Source of the DNA: Deltaproteobacteria bacterium
GTDB taxonomy: Bacteria; Desulfobacterota; Anaeroferrophillalia; Anaeroferrophillales; Tharpellaceae
Assembly: GCA_030640695.1 (NCBI GenBank)
Contig: DAOWIX010000143.1
Coordinates: 1-34,172, forward strand
DNA: 34,172 nucleotides
Reading direction: 5' to 3'
Every line of letters begins with the position of its first letter. Position 1 is the first letter of the stretch. The notes under the pieces are model-generated. The model ran no database searches, was not told where the DNA came from, and worked only from the letters and a program-made list of their open reading frames with translations. Position numbers and translations under genes: made by a program. Below are positions 22,924 to 31,885 of the stretch, piece by piece.

Positions 22924-23888
22924 AGAACTTAAAAGTCATCAAGGCAGGTGTCGTCGGAGTCGGACATCTCGGTGCTTTCCATGCCGAAAAGTATACCTTG
23001 CTTGAAAATGTCGAACTGGTTGGAGTTTTCGACCTTGATTTCGAGCGAGCTTGTAAAGTTGCTAAAAAACTCTCAGTCCCGGCTTTCAAAGATCTTAACG
23101 AATTGCTTGCAAAATGTCAGGCTGTCTCGATTGCGACTTCGACTTCGGCTCATTATGAACTGGCTCGCCAAGCTCTGCTTAAAAAAATTGATCTCCTGAT
23201 TGAAAAGCCGATAACCACGACCGAAGCCGAAGCCCAGACCCTGATTGAGCTGGCCAAGGAAAATCAATGTATCCTCCAAGTCGGCCTCCTTGAACGCTTT
23301 AATCCGGCTTTCACTAAAACCCGGAATCATCTGGTTAACCCACGTTTTGTTGAAGTCCATCGACTCTCCCCATTCAGTTTTCGCAGTATCGATATCGATG
23401 TCATTCTCGATCTTATGATCCACGATCTCGATCTCGTGCATGAAATAATAAAAAGTCCGATAACCAGTATCGATGCCGTCGGGGTTCCGGTTATCTCCAA
23501 ACAAACTGACATTGCTAACGTACGTATCCATTTTCAAAACGGGGCCGTAGCCAATCTCACCGCCAGTCGAGTCTCGTTAAATCCAGAACGCAGAATTAGA
23601 ATTTTCCAGCCAGATGGTTACTTCTCTCTCGACTTCAGCAATTTTTCAGCGACCATCTGCCGCCGCCAAGAAGGCAGCTATCTTGAACCGCTACCTAAAG
23701 TCACCTCTGAAGAGCTGACATTTCCAAAAAGCGATAATCTGAAGCTCGAGATCGAAGATTTTATTGACGCCATCCGTCATCGTCGAAAACCGCTCGTCAG
23801 TGGGGATGAAGGCCTCCTGGCCCTGTCAACCGCAATCAGGATCAAGGAAACCATCAAAAAACAACAACACATTTGGGAGGATGTCTGA
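22908..23888 (+). CDS. Gfo/Idh/MocA-family NAD(P)-dependent oxidoreductase in the lpx operon
   Basis: A 326-residue two-domain oxidoreductase. A Rossmann fold (residues about 10-130; GVVGVGHLGAFHAEKY) and the EKP motif (DLLIEKPITT) are characteristic of the family, followed by a C-terminal substrate domain with MIHDLDLVHEI. In Acidithiobacillus the related GnnA, encoded between lpxA and lpxB, oxidises UDP-GlcNAc at C3 so that GnnB can aminate it. Here the position is the same but no aminotransferase gene follows. A GnnA-like role is inference; specificity is unknown. Confidence 0.88.
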   Translation: MSKKIENLKVIKAGVVGVGHLGAFHAEKYTLLENVELVGVFDLDFERACKVAKKLSVPAFKDLNELLAKCQAVSIATSTSAHYELARQALLKKIDLLIEKPITTTEAEAQTLIELAKENQCILQVGLLERFNPAFTKTRNHLVNPRFVEVHRLSPFSFRSIDIDVILDLMIHDLDLVHEIIKSPITSIDAVGVPVISKQTDIANVRIHFQNGAVANLTASRVSLNPERRIRIFQPDGYFSLDFSNFSATICRRQEGSYLEPLPKVTSEELTFPKSDNLKLEIEDFIDAIRHRRKPLVSGDEGLLALSTAIRIKETIKKQQHIWEDV

Positions 23889-23900
23889 AGTTGCGAGTTT

Positions 23901-23924
23901 AACTCTGAACTCTGAACTCTGAAC
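23901..23924 (+). repeat. Short tandem repeat upstream of lpxB
   Basis: The 7-base unit AACTCTG occurs three times in a row and is followed by a partial AAC, within the 44-base gap between the oxidoreductase and lpxB. It ends 8 bases before the lpxB ATG. Confidence 0.85.
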
Positions 23925-23932
23925 TTTTAAAT

Positions 23933-25063
23933 ATGAAAAACGCCCCCCACCTGGTTATTGTCGCCGGTGAAGATTCCGGTGATTTCCACGGCGCCAATCT
24001 CGTTGAGGCTCTGCGTCAACAACTACCGCTGAGTCGTATCTCCGGTATCGGTGGGCAAAAGATGAAAGAAGAAGGAGTCGAACTGATTTTCCCGTCAGCC
24101 CGACTTGCTGTCGTTGGTATAACCGAAGTTTTAAGGCGCTTGCCCGATATTTTAGCTGGCTGCAAAACAATCCGGAAACATCTTCGCGAAACCCGGCCGG
24201 AGCTGTTGGTTCTGATCGATTTTCCTGATTTCAATCTCCACCTGGTTGCTCCCTATGCTCGCAAACTAAAGATCCCGATTGTCTACTATATCAGCCCCCA
24301 GGTCTGGGCCTGGCGCCAGGGAAGGGTTGCCAGCATTAACAAACTGGTCGAAAAGATCCTGGTTATCTTACCTTTTGAGGAAGAATTTTATCGCCAGCGA
24401 GGCGTTACCGCCGAATACGTTGGTCATCCGCTCCTGGATGAATTCAAAGATTTCCGCTCTCTTCCCCATAAGCAACGTCGCCATATTGCCCTGATTCCAG
24501 GCAGTCGCAAAAGTGAAGTAAAACGGCTCCTACCGCTTATGTTGACTGCAGCTCGCCTCTACGCAAGGGAAAAGCCGCATACTCGATTTATTATTCCCGT
24601 GGCCCCATCGATCGACATAAACCTCATCCAGGAGATGATTCCGACGAGCTTGGTCAATAAGATCTCCTTACTACGAGAACCTCTCGCAAAAGCACTGAGA
24701 AATGCCTCTTTTGCTCTCGTCACCTCAGGCACAGCCACCCTGGAAACAGCTCTAGCCGAAGTCCCGATGGTAGTCATCTATAAAGTGAATCAGCTCTCCT
24801 ACGAACTAGGTAAAAGATTAATCTCGGTTCCTTTCATCAGCCTGGTAAACTTGATAGCTGAAAAGGAAATTGTCCCGGAGCTTATTCAACATGAAGCTCT
24901 TCCGGAAAAAATTGCCGGAAAGATGCGTTCATTACTTGACAAACCTGAAACTTACATTGAAATTTGCCATGAGCTCAGAGACCTTAAAACAAAATTAGGC
25001 AAGGCCGGCGCACCGGCTCGTGCGGCCGCAGCCATTATAACTGTAATGAGAAAAAATGAATAA
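23933..25063 (+). CDS. lpxB: Lipid-A-disaccharide synthase
   Basis: A 376-residue GT19 glycosyltransferase that joins lipid X to UDP-2,3-diacylglucosamine. Family features include AGEDSGDFHGANLV at the N-terminus (usual AGE-S-D), ISPQVWAWRQGR, VGHPLLDEF, LIPGSRKSEV and TSGTATLETALAEVPMVVIYK. It acts at the inner face of the inner membrane. lpxI or lpxH, which makes lipid X, is not in the window. The start overlaps no gene; the end overlaps msbA by 8 bases. A normal ribosome site before ATG 23933 is not evident, because the tandem repeat occupies that region. Confidence 0.95.
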   Translation: MKNAPHLVIVAGEDSGDFHGANLVEALRQQLPLSRISGIGGQKMKEEGVELIFPSARLAVVGITEVLRRLPDILAGCKTIRKHLRETRPELLVLIDFPDFNLHLVAPYARKLKIPIVYYISPQVWAWRQGRVASINKLVEKILVILPFEEEFYRQRGVTAEYVGHPLLDEFKDFRSLPHKQRRHIALIPGSRKSEVKRLLPLMLTAARLYAREKPHTRFIIPVAPSIDINLIQEMIPTSLVNKISLLREPLAKALRNASFALVTSGTATLETALAEVPMVVIYKVNQLSYELGKRLISVPFISLVNLIAEKEIVPELIQHEALPEKIAGKMRSLLDKPETYIEICHELRDLKTKLGKAGAPARAAAAIITVMRKNE

Positions 25064-26780
25064 TTATCGCCGACTACTTAAATACGTCATTCCGCTCTGG
25101 CCAAAACTTCTTTTGTCGATCATTTTTATGATCATCTTTTCGCTCCTCACTTCCGCCATTGCTTTCCTTGTCAAACCAGCCCTTGATGATATTTTCCTCA
25201 AGCAAGATGCAACAATGCTGAAACTTCTACCCCTGGTTCTGATAGGCATTTTCCTGCTCAAAGGGATCACTAACTATCTCCAATCATATTTCATCGGATT
25301 CGTCGGAAACCGAGTTGTCACCAATATCAGAGAGGAGGTCTACTTCCATCTCCAGTCTCTCTCTCTCTCCTTTTTCACTTCGATTCCGAGCGGTGCCCTG
25401 ACCTCACGCGTAATCTACGATATCGCCATGATTCAACGTTCGGTATCCAGTGTGATTGCCGGCCTCTTGAAAGAGATAATAACCGCTTTAGGCCTTATCG
25501 GGGTTCTCTTCTATCGTGATTGGCAACTCGCTATAATTGCCCTTGTAATTCTCCCACTACTCTTTTTTCCGATTTTCAAATACAGTCGCAAACTGCGCCG
25601 ATTCAGCAAAAAAGGGCAGTCTCAAGTTGCTGAGATCTCCTCTTTTTTACAAGAGAGCTTCACTGGCATCCGCATTATCAAGGCTTTCATCATGGAGGAG
25701 TATAACCGCCGGGAATTTTCCCGCATCAATGAAAAACTTTTTAAATTGATGATCAAACGCCTCAAGATAAAATCGCTGACGGCTCCGATTTCGGAAACCT
25801 TTGGCGGTCTGGCTGCGGCAGCAGTCATCTGGTATGGCGGTAGCCAGGTCATCAGCGGCCAATCAACTCCGGGCAGTTTTTTCTCTTTCATGACCGCCCT
25901 GTTTATGCTTTACGGGCCGATCCGCAGCCTTAACCGCAGTAACAACCAGGTTCAGGAAGCCTTAGCTGCCGGGACTCGGGTCTTTGAACTGTTGGATACC
26001 GTAGCTGACGTAAAAGATGCTCCTAAAGCTCCCGCTCTTGATCCTTTTCACGATCTCATATGTTATGATGAGATCGACTTCAGATATAACGAAGATGAAA
26101 TTTTAAAAAATATTTCATTAACCATAAAAAAAGGTGAAACTGTAGCCATCGTCGGTCGTAGCGGTAGCGGCAAAACAACACTAGTTAACCTTCTCCCTCG
26201 CTTCTACGATGTCCAGAGTGGAAAAGTAACCATCGATGGACGTGATATCCGAGAAATCACCCAGCACTCTCTTCGCCAACAAATCGCCATCGTCTCCCAA
26301 CAAACAATTCTTTTTAATGACACCGTGCGCAATAATATTTATTACGGACGTGCGGATGTCAAAGAAGAAGAGCTCATTGCAGCTGCCAGGTCCGCCAATG
26401 CCCATGATTTTATCAGCAAACTGCCACAAGGTTACGATACTGTAGTTGGCGAGAACGGCATCAGGCTTTCAGGAGGTCAGCAACAGCGTCTCTCCATTGC
26501 TCGAGCCCTACTCAAAAACTCACCCATCCTGATCCTCGATGAAGCGACTTCTTCTCTAGACACGGAATCCGAACGCGAGGTCCAGGAGGCGATCAACCGC
26601 CTGATGGAAGATCGCACAACTCTGGTCATTGCGCATCGGCTCTCTACCATCACCCACGCCGACCGCATCGTCGTAATGGCTGATGGTCGCATTATTGAAG
26701 TTGGCAACCACCAGGAATTATTAGACAAAGGTGGTGAATATGCCAACCTTTACAAACTTCAATTCAGGAAAGAGGGTTAA
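25056..26780 (+). CDS. msbA: Lipid A export ABC transporter MsbA
   Basis: A 574-residue half-transporter. Six TM helices fill residues about 15-310, followed by an ABC domain with Walker A GRSGSGKTT, signature LSGGQQQRLSIARALL, Walker B ILILDEATSSLD and the H-loop (VIAHRLST). MsbA flips core-lipid A across the inner membrane. It closes the lysS-to-msbA block, and its overlap with lpxB supports this substrate over a general multidrug role. Confidence 0.93.
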   Translation: MNNYRRLLKYVIPLWPKLLLSIIFMIIFSLLTSAIAFLVKPALDDIFLKQDATMLKLLPLVLIGIFLLKGITNYLQSYFIGFVGNRVVTNIREEVYFHLQSLSLSFFTSIPSGALTSRVIYDIAMIQRSVSSVIAGLLKEIITALGLIGVLFYRDWQLAIIALVILPLLFFPIFKYSRKLRRFSKKGQSQVAEISSFLQESFTGIRIIKAFIMEEYNRREFSRINEKLFKLMIKRLKIKSLTAPISETFGGLAAAAVIWYGGSQVISGQSTPGSFFSFMTALFMLYGPIRSLNRSNNQVQEALAAGTRVFELLDTVADVKDAPKAPALDPFHDLICYDEIDFRYNEDEILKNISLTIKKGETVAIVGRSGSGKTTLVNLLPRFYDVQSGKVTIDGRDIREITQHSLRQQIAIVSQQTILFNDTVRNNIYYGRADVKEEELIAAARSANAHDFISKLPQGYDTVVGENGIRLSGGQQQRLSIARALLKNSPILILDEATSSLDTESEREVQEAINRLMEDRTTLVIAHRLSTITHADRIVVMADGRIIEVGNHQELLDKGGEYANLYKLQFRKEG

Positions 26781-26895
26781 CCTTGAGTGTGCGGACACTA
26801 AAATATTTTCCCCAACAGGAATTAACAATTATTGGCACTTACTAAAATCCAAAAGAATTATATCGAGTGAGCCTTCACTTCAATTTGTCGATTAT

Positions 26896-26933
26896 TTGCT
26901 TTTCATCATCATATCTGTTATAGTAGCAGATAT
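26896..26933 (+). promoter_or_regulatory. Candidate promoter with inverted repeat before the 27025 gene
   Basis: TTGCTT (26896-26901), 17 bases, then TATAGT (26919-26924). A 7 bp inverted repeat, ATATCTG (26911-26917) and CAGATAT (26927-26933), surrounds the -10 box. The -35 is weak, suggesting an activator or low basal strength. Confidence 0.35.
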
Positions 26934-27024
26934 AAGTCTGAATTAAACTACGATAAGTCTGTGTAGAGAAGCGTCGCGACAAACCGTTGAAACGCGACAA
27001 AGTAGGAAAAAGGAGGGTCTTAAG

Positions 27025-27666
27025 ATGGAAGCCCAACAAACTAACTCCAATATATCACTGCTTTCCAGCATGAATGCTTTTTACGGAATCCCTAATACCT
27101 CTCAAGAAACCGCTGCTGCTATAGATCGCGGAGTTCCGGCACCAGAGGTCTACAGCCCAGGTTCACGTGAACCAATTGTCCCTGAGCAGACCCCGGAAAC
27201 AGCGACAAATCCGGCCCCGACAACTCCAGCAGAGACCTATTTTTCACAAGCAACGGAACAACTTGAGATTAGTGACCAAGCCGTTGCTATGCAACTGCAG
27301 CAACAGCAGCAAGAAAACAACAATCCTGCCATACCGGTGGCGGCCGATAATGGTACACCAGCTCCTGAAGCTCAGGGGACTGACATCGAACCTCAATTAC
27401 AAGTGGAACCAGGTTCAAATAATTCGGGACAGCGGGTTGAGCAGAACATGGCCCCGAACCAACCTCAACCAAATACAGCCACTGAACCTACAGCGGTAAC
27501 GGGTTTAAATGATGGGCCCATGACGCAAACCCAAAACACCGGCAGAGAGAACAGTCAACAACCAGCTAACTCCCTTCTTCAGACAAGCTATGCGCAATTT
27601 TCCGGTAGCGGTCCGGCGGCCAGCAGTGCCAGCCAACCGGGAAACCGTTTGAGTGCCATGGGTTAA
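27025..27666 (+). CDS. Hypothetical disordered Pro/Gln/Asn-rich protein
   Basis: A 213-residue protein with no Cys or Trp and almost no hydrophobic runs. It is rich in Pro, Gln, Asn, Thr and Ala and has a short polyglutamine tract near residue 92. There is no signal peptide or membrane segment. The start is ATG 27025, behind AAAGGAGGG, a very strong ribosome site, and a strong terminator follows, so it is a real single-gene unit despite its unusual composition. I recognise no family. It could be a secreted or cytoplasmic scaffold. Confidence 0.75.
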   Translation: MEAQQTNSNISLLSSMNAFYGIPNTSQETAAAIDRGVPAPEVYSPGSREPIVPEQTPETATNPAPTTPAETYFSQATEQLEISDQAVAMQLQQQQQENNNPAIPVAADNGTPAPEAQGTDIEPQLQVEPGSNNSGQRVEQNMAPNQPQPNTATEPTAVTGLNDGPMTQTQNTGRENSQQPANSLLQTSYAQFSGSGPAASSASQPGNRLSAMG

Positions 27667-27686
27667 AACTCAGACTGATTAAATAA

Positions 27687-27732
27687 ATAAACGTAAAAAG
27701 GGCGGTTTAAAAACCGCCCTTTTTACGTTTAT
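27687..27732. terminator. Very strong bidirectional terminator
   Basis: A 20 bp or longer perfect stem (27687-27708 with 27711-27732) with GGGCGGTTT at its centre and A/T tracts on both flanks. It serves the plus gene ending at 27666 and the minus gene ending at 27761. Confidence 0.93.
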
Positions 27733-27760
27733 AACCTACAAGGTGGCACAACCTAATAAA

Positions 27761-28768
27761 TCAACATCCATAATAATCACGATACCACCTGACAAACTCC
27801 TCTACACCTTGTTCCAGTGGTGTAGCCGGACTAAAACCAACCGCCGACTGCAGGTCGGCAACATCAGCATAAGTAGCCGGAACATCGCCGGGTTGCATGG
27901 GCAGTAACACTTTTTTTGCTTTCTTACCCAATTCCTTTTCCAGGATAGCTATAAAATCAAGTAATTGCACCGGACTATGGTTACCAATATTGTAGAGACG
28001 GTAAGGAGCCGGGCTACTACCAGGGTCAGGAGAGCCCCCATCCCAGTCACTATTAGATGCGGGAAGATGGGGAATAAGCCGGAAAATCCCCTCTACGATA
28101 TCGTCAACATAAGTGAAATCCCGCTGCATTTCCCCTTGATTAAAGACCTTTATCGGCTCTCCTGCCAGAATCGCCTTGGTAAAGAGAAACAGAGCCATAT
28201 CCGGGCGTCCCCAAGGACCATAAACCGTAAAGAAACGCAGACCCGTAACCGGCAGACCGTAGAGGTGACTGTAAGAATGGGCCATTAGCTCATTGGCCTT
28301 TTTACTTGCAGCATAAAGACTTACCGGATGATCAACATTACCATGTACGGAAAAAGGCATCTTTGTATTAAGACCATAAACCGAGCTGGATGAGGCATAG
28401 ATCAGATGCTCCACCTGGTTATGGCGACAACCTTCAAGGATATTGAGAAACCCTGATATATTACTGTCAATATAAGCCTTAGGATTTTCCAAACTATAAC
28501 GAACCCCGGCCTGAGCCGCAAGATTAACGACTTGCTGAAAAGCACCACTCTTAAATAACTCCTGCATACCTTTCGTATCAACCAGATCAAGTTTGGCAAA
28601 AGAAAAGTTTTTATCTTGCAAGAGGATTTTAAGGCGATCATTTTTCAGGCCGACATCATAATAATCATTAAGATTGTCGAGACCTACAACCTTCATCCCT
28701 GCTGCCAGTAAGCGCCGACTGACATGAAAACCTATAAATCCAGCTGCTCCGGTAACCAATACGCTCAT
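27761..28768 (-). CDS. UDP-glucuronate 4-epimerase
   Basis: A 335-residue short-chain dehydrogenase/epimerase starting at ATG 28768 (GGAGAG site); the frame continues upstream without a comparable signal. It likely converts UDP-glucuronate to UDP-galacturonate for capsule or LPS. NAD is bound by TGAAGFIG; the catalytic Ser and Tyr-Lys are in SSSSVYG and SLYAASKKA. The DNLNDYYDVGLKNDRL and RFFTVYGPWGRPDMALF segments are typical of this epimerase rather than GalE. Confidence 0.9.
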   Translation of the reverse strand: MSVLVTGAAGFIGFHVSRRLLAAGMKVVGLDNLNDYYDVGLKNDRLKILLQDKNFSFAKLDLVDTKGMQELFKSGAFQQVVNLAAQAGVRYSLENPKAYIDSNISGFLNILEGCRHNQVEHLIYASSSSVYGLNTKMPFSVHGNVDHPVSLYAASKKANELMAHSYSHLYGLPVTGLRFFTVYGPWGRPDMALFLFTKAILAGEPIKVFNQGEMQRDFTYVDDIVEGIFRLIPHLPASNSDWDGGSPDPGSSPAPYRLYNIGNHSPVQLLDFIAILEKELGKKAKKVLLPMQPGDVPATYADVADLQSAVGFSPATPLEQGVEEFVRWYRDYYGC

Positions 28769-28926
28769 AATATTTACTCTCCAGGCTTTTCCAGTAAGCT
28801 CATTCAATCTATAAGTATTGAGCAAGCCACTAAATTTAATTTTACTCTGGCCGTCTAAACTGACCTCCAAAGCTTAGGAGGTTGTCCAACTTATAACATA
28901 ATCAAAATTATAACTTCATTCAACAA

Positions 28927-28963
28927 AAAAAGACCGGAACGGCATAACCGTCCAGGTCTTTTT
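28927..28963 (-). terminator. Rho-independent terminator of the PilZ gene
   Basis: AAAAAGACC (28927-28935) pairs with GGTCTTTTT (28955-28963) and an inner GGA-A-CGG with CCGTCC, with a loop of 5. On the minus strand it is followed by a T-run and lies 34 bases after the PilZ stop. Confidence 0.85.
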
Positions 28964-28996
28964 GGAAGAAATACAACTACTGAAAGCTCTTTCTAG

Positions 28997-29314
28997 CTAC
29001 ATATCGAGGTCAGGAGCATTGCTGACAAACTGATATTGACCATCAAAACAGACCCCAACCCCTTCACTCTCAATACGTACCACTCGACCATTCATCTCAA
29101 CCCATGAACCAGACCCTGAAAACGAGTTGAGGTAGAGGTTTACTTTTACATCGGTTCCCTGTTCAACCGACTGACCTTCAGTCAGCAGGAAAGCTCCGCC
29201 GGACGATACGTCGCGGGTTTTCCACTCATAAGTCTGGACATCTCCACTACCAAGCATGGTTTCAACATGCGCCGGAACCTGAAGATTATATCTTGTCACT
29301 ACTCTTTTTTCCAT
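28997..29314 (-). CDS. PilZ domain protein, c-di-GMP receptor
   Basis: A 105-residue single-domain protein. The c-di-GMP signature is complete: RxxxR at Arg4 and Arg8 and DxSxxG at Asp35, Ser37 and Gly40. The barrel strands run to about residue 95. Such stand-alone PilZ proteins change their partners when cyclic-di-GMP rises. It is monocistronic, with its own terminator; the LuxR-type gene lies upstream on the same strand. The HD-GYP enzyme at 783 would lower the ligand level. Confidence 0.92.
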   Translation of the reverse strand: MEKRVVTRYNLQVPAHVETMLGSGDVQTYEWKTRDVSSGGAFLLTEGQSVEQGTDVKVNLYLNSFSGSGSWVEMNGRVVRIESEGVGVCFDGQYQFVSNAPDLDM

Positions 29315-29506
29315 AATATCACCTTTTCTCTCTAGGCTAAATCATGATATCCATCTTTACTGCAAAACTCGATGAAAATCAGTCAAAAGATCTTAAAGCC
29401 CCTAGCTGCAAATCTAAACCTTATATGATGCAAGTATACTACAAGATAGAGAAAAAACAATCAGTCAAAAGTATGAAAATAGTCTTATTTTAAAAAAAAG
29501 AAGTGA

Positions 29507-30202
29507 TCACGCCAAATATTTAGAGGCCCAGAGAGCCGCTTGGAGTCGGTTAGGAACATTTATTTTACGAAAAATACGGTAGACATGGCTTTTTACCGTA
29601 TGCTGGCTGATACAGAGATGATCAGCGATCTGATCATTTGTTGAACCAACTCCAATCTCCATCAGCACTTCCCGCTCGCGAACAGACAAGGTAACCGACA
29701 AAAGAGAAGATGAAGCTTTATTTTCGTCCTCCTCAATGCCCTGCCCCCGACTTTCTAGAATACAGCGACTGACTAGTTGACGCGGAAACCAGAGTTCACC
29801 GGCGACGACCGCTTGGATAAAACGAATGAGAAGATTAGGGGCGGCATTAGCATTGACAACCCCGCGCACTCCACGACGCAACATCACACTTTCAACATCG
29901 AGATCAGGATCGAGGTTAATCAAAACCACATAAATCTTGTCGTCTACCAACAGGCGGTCACCAAAAAGATCGAGATAGGCAATAATTGTTTCAGCATCAT
30001 CACCGGAGCAGTCACGCATCAACAACATACGCTTGTCGCCTGCCAACCCTAGCGGAGGCTCATCCTGACCATTTTCAGCCACCTGACAGTAAAAACCAAA
30101 TTCACGCTCGAGAAATGACGCCAATAAGCCTTTCTGTATATTTTGCTGACCAACAACATAAGCGACCCAGTCCTGAACAATAAAATCAGCAAGACTTGCC
30201 AT
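29507..30202 (-). CDS. LuxR/CsgD-type transcriptional regulator
   Basis: About 231 residues from ATG 30202 (MASLADF); the open frame reaches 30253 but has no better signal. The C-terminal HTH (about 165-230) is a GerE type: LSVREREVLMEIGVGSTNDQIAD and ISQHTVKSHVYRIFRKINV. The N-terminal part looks like a CsgD-like receiver that lacks the usual paired acidic residues near its start. It may therefore act without phosphorylation. CsgD homologues often control matrix genes, and a PilZ gene follows, but the target is unknown. Confidence 0.85.
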   Translation of the reverse strand: MASLADFIVQDWVAYVVGQQNIQKGLLASFLEREFGFYCQVAENGQDEPPLGLAGDKRMLLMRDCSGDDAETIIAYLDLFGDRLLVDDKIYVVLINLDPDLDVESVMLRRGVRGVVNANAAPNLLIRFIQAVVAGELWFPRQLVSRCILESRGQGIEEDENKASSSLLSVTLSVREREVLMEIGVGSTNDQIADHLCISQHTVKSHVYRIFRKINVPNRLQAALWASKYLA

Positions 30203-30279
30203 TCCCACCCCAAATGTTAAATTCCTGTTAACTTTAAGTGCAAATACCAACAACCGCCGTTAAATGTCAAGCAGCAATA

Positions 30280-31272
30280 CTAAAGGGCGCAAAAATATTC
30301 ACGAGCCCGTGGAGTCACAATCCGCCCTCTGGGGGTTCGCGCCAGAAAACCTGCTTGCAAAAGGAAAGGCTCACAAACATCCTCAAGGGTGTCTGGCTCC
30401 TCGTTAAGCACTGCCGACAGAGTCTCAATACCGACTGGACCACCATTAAATTTATTAATAATGGCATCCATAAAGAGGCGATCGAGATTGTCAAAACCGC
30501 GTTCATCTATCTCAAGGCTATCAAGGGCAGAGGCAGCAGTCGTCTTTGAGATGGCATCAAGACCGTCAACTTGGGCAAAATCACGCACTCGTTTTAAAAG
30601 TCGGTTAGCGATTCTCGGAGTTCCACGAGAACGACGAGATATCTCCAGAGCGCCATCCTCTTCAATCACAATCCCTAAAATCCGAGCTGAACGTGTAATA
30701 ATCTTGGCAAGCTCTTCAACCTGATAAAACTCAAGCCGCATAACAATGCCAAAACGATCCCGTAAAGGCGAAGAGAGCAAGCCAACCCTGGTGGTAGCCC
30801 CAACCAGCGTAAATGGAGGTAGATCGAGCGATATCGAGCGAGCAGCCGGGCCTTGGCCGATTATGATATCGATCTTGAAATCCTCAAGTGCAGGATAAAG
30901 AATCTCCTCGACCACCCGATTAAGTCGGTGAATTTCATCAATAAAGAGAATATCATGGGGTTGCAGATTGGTCAATATTGCCGCAAGATCACCGGGCCGG
31001 GTAATTGCCGGGCCAGATGTACCCCGTATCTGCGCTCCCATTTCAGAGGCTACGATACGAGATAGAGTCGTTTTTCCCAACCCGGGAGGGCCATAGAGAA
31101 GCAGGTGATCAAGGGCTTCCTGCCGACCCCGGGCCGCCTCAATAAAAACCTTGAGATTAGTTACCGCTTTCATCTGGCCAACATAGTTGACAAGCTGATG
31201 CGGCCGCAAACCCTCTTCGATAGCACCATCAACAGAGGTCAAAGAAGCTTCCAATAAACGTTCCTCAACCAC
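30280..31272 (-). CDS. ruvB: Holliday junction branch migration helicase RuvB
   Basis: A 330-residue AAA+ motor that drives branch migration with RuvA at recombination junctions. Walker A GPPGLGKTT, Walker B ILFIDEIHRL, the sensor GATTRVG and the C-terminal winged helix (QAGFLARTPRGRIVT) are intact. It overlaps the end of ruvA by 8 bases and is the last gene of the yebC-ruvC-ruvA-ruvB operon. Confidence 0.97.
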   Translation of the reverse strand: MVEERLLEASLTSVDGAIEEGLRPHQLVNYVGQMKAVTNLKVFIEAARGRQEALDHLLLYGPPGLGKTTLSRIVASEMGAQIRGTSGPAITRPGDLAAILTNLQPHDILFIDEIHRLNRVVEEILYPALEDFKIDIIIGQGPAARSISLDLPPFTLVGATTRVGLLSSPLRDRFGIVMRLEFYQVEELAKIITRSARILGIVIEEDGALEISRRSRGTPRIANRLLKRVRDFAQVDGLDAISKTTAASALDSLEIDERGFDNLDRLFMDAIINKFNGGPVGIETLSAVLNEEPDTLEDVCEPFLLQAGFLARTPRGRIVTPRAREYFCAL

Positions 31273-31885
31273 GATGAAGCTCCTGTAAAACCAACTTCAA
31301 CAGAGCTTCGAGCCCTAAGCCGGAATGGTCGCGAACTACCTTTACAGTGATTGCTTCAACCTCATTACTACGATAACCCAGAGCCTGCAGGGCCTCCATC
31401 AATTCATTAGTGAGAACACCACCTGAGCCTGGCCCTGCAACCACATCTGAGGAGAGCTCCAAAACAGCTAACTCGCCAAGCTCTTTTTTCAAGAGTTCCC
31501 CCAGCTCTAAAACAAGTCGCCGTGAAAGTTTTTTCCCGACCCCTGGCAATTTGGCAAGCTCATCAACCTCTTGATTTATGAGCTGCCTCTCAAGTTGACC
31601 CAATTCGCCACCCGAAATAATCGCAAAAGCGAGCTTTGGGCCGACTCCATTAACCTTGAGGAGTCGCAAGAACATATCCTGTTCACGACTTTCGAAAAAT
31701 CCATATAACTGTATCGCATCATCACGAAGTTTTGTCGTAACCCATAAAACTACCTCTTCGTTAAGAGGCGGAAGTTGATTGCCTGTCGTCACAGAAATGT
31801 GGAGACGATAGCCAACCCCACCAGCCTCGACCATAACTTCATCAATTCCTTTATAGACCAGAGGCCCACGAACTCTTCCAATCAT
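31265..31885 (-). CDS. ruvA: Holliday junction branch migration complex subunit RuvA
   Basis: About 206 residues from ATG 31885, where MIGRVRGPLVYK is the standard N-terminus with CAGGAG before it. RuvA binds four-way junctions and loads RuvB. Domain I (OB fold), the helix-hairpin-helix region (LLKVNGVGPKLAFAI, LPGVGKKLSRRLVLEL) and the C-terminal UBA-like domain (ALGYRSNEVEAI) are seen. The start overlaps the ruvC stop (ATGA). Confidence 0.96.
   Translation of the reverse strand: MIGRVRGPLVYKGIDEVMVEAGGVGYRLHISVTTGNQLPPLNEEVVLWVTTKLRDDAIQLYGFFESREQDMFLRLLKVNGVGPKLAFAIISGGELGQLERQLINQEVDELAKLPGVGKKLSRRLVLELGELLKKELGELAVLELSSDVVAGPGSGGVLTNELMEALQALGYRSNEVEAITVKVVRDHSGLGLEALLKLVLQELHRG

Noticed and set aside
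28875..28888. A 14-base stretch similar to the ends of copy B (TAGGAGG-TGTCC)
   Set aside because: It is short, no inverted partner of the same family is nearby and the core is absent, so chance similarity cannot be excluded.
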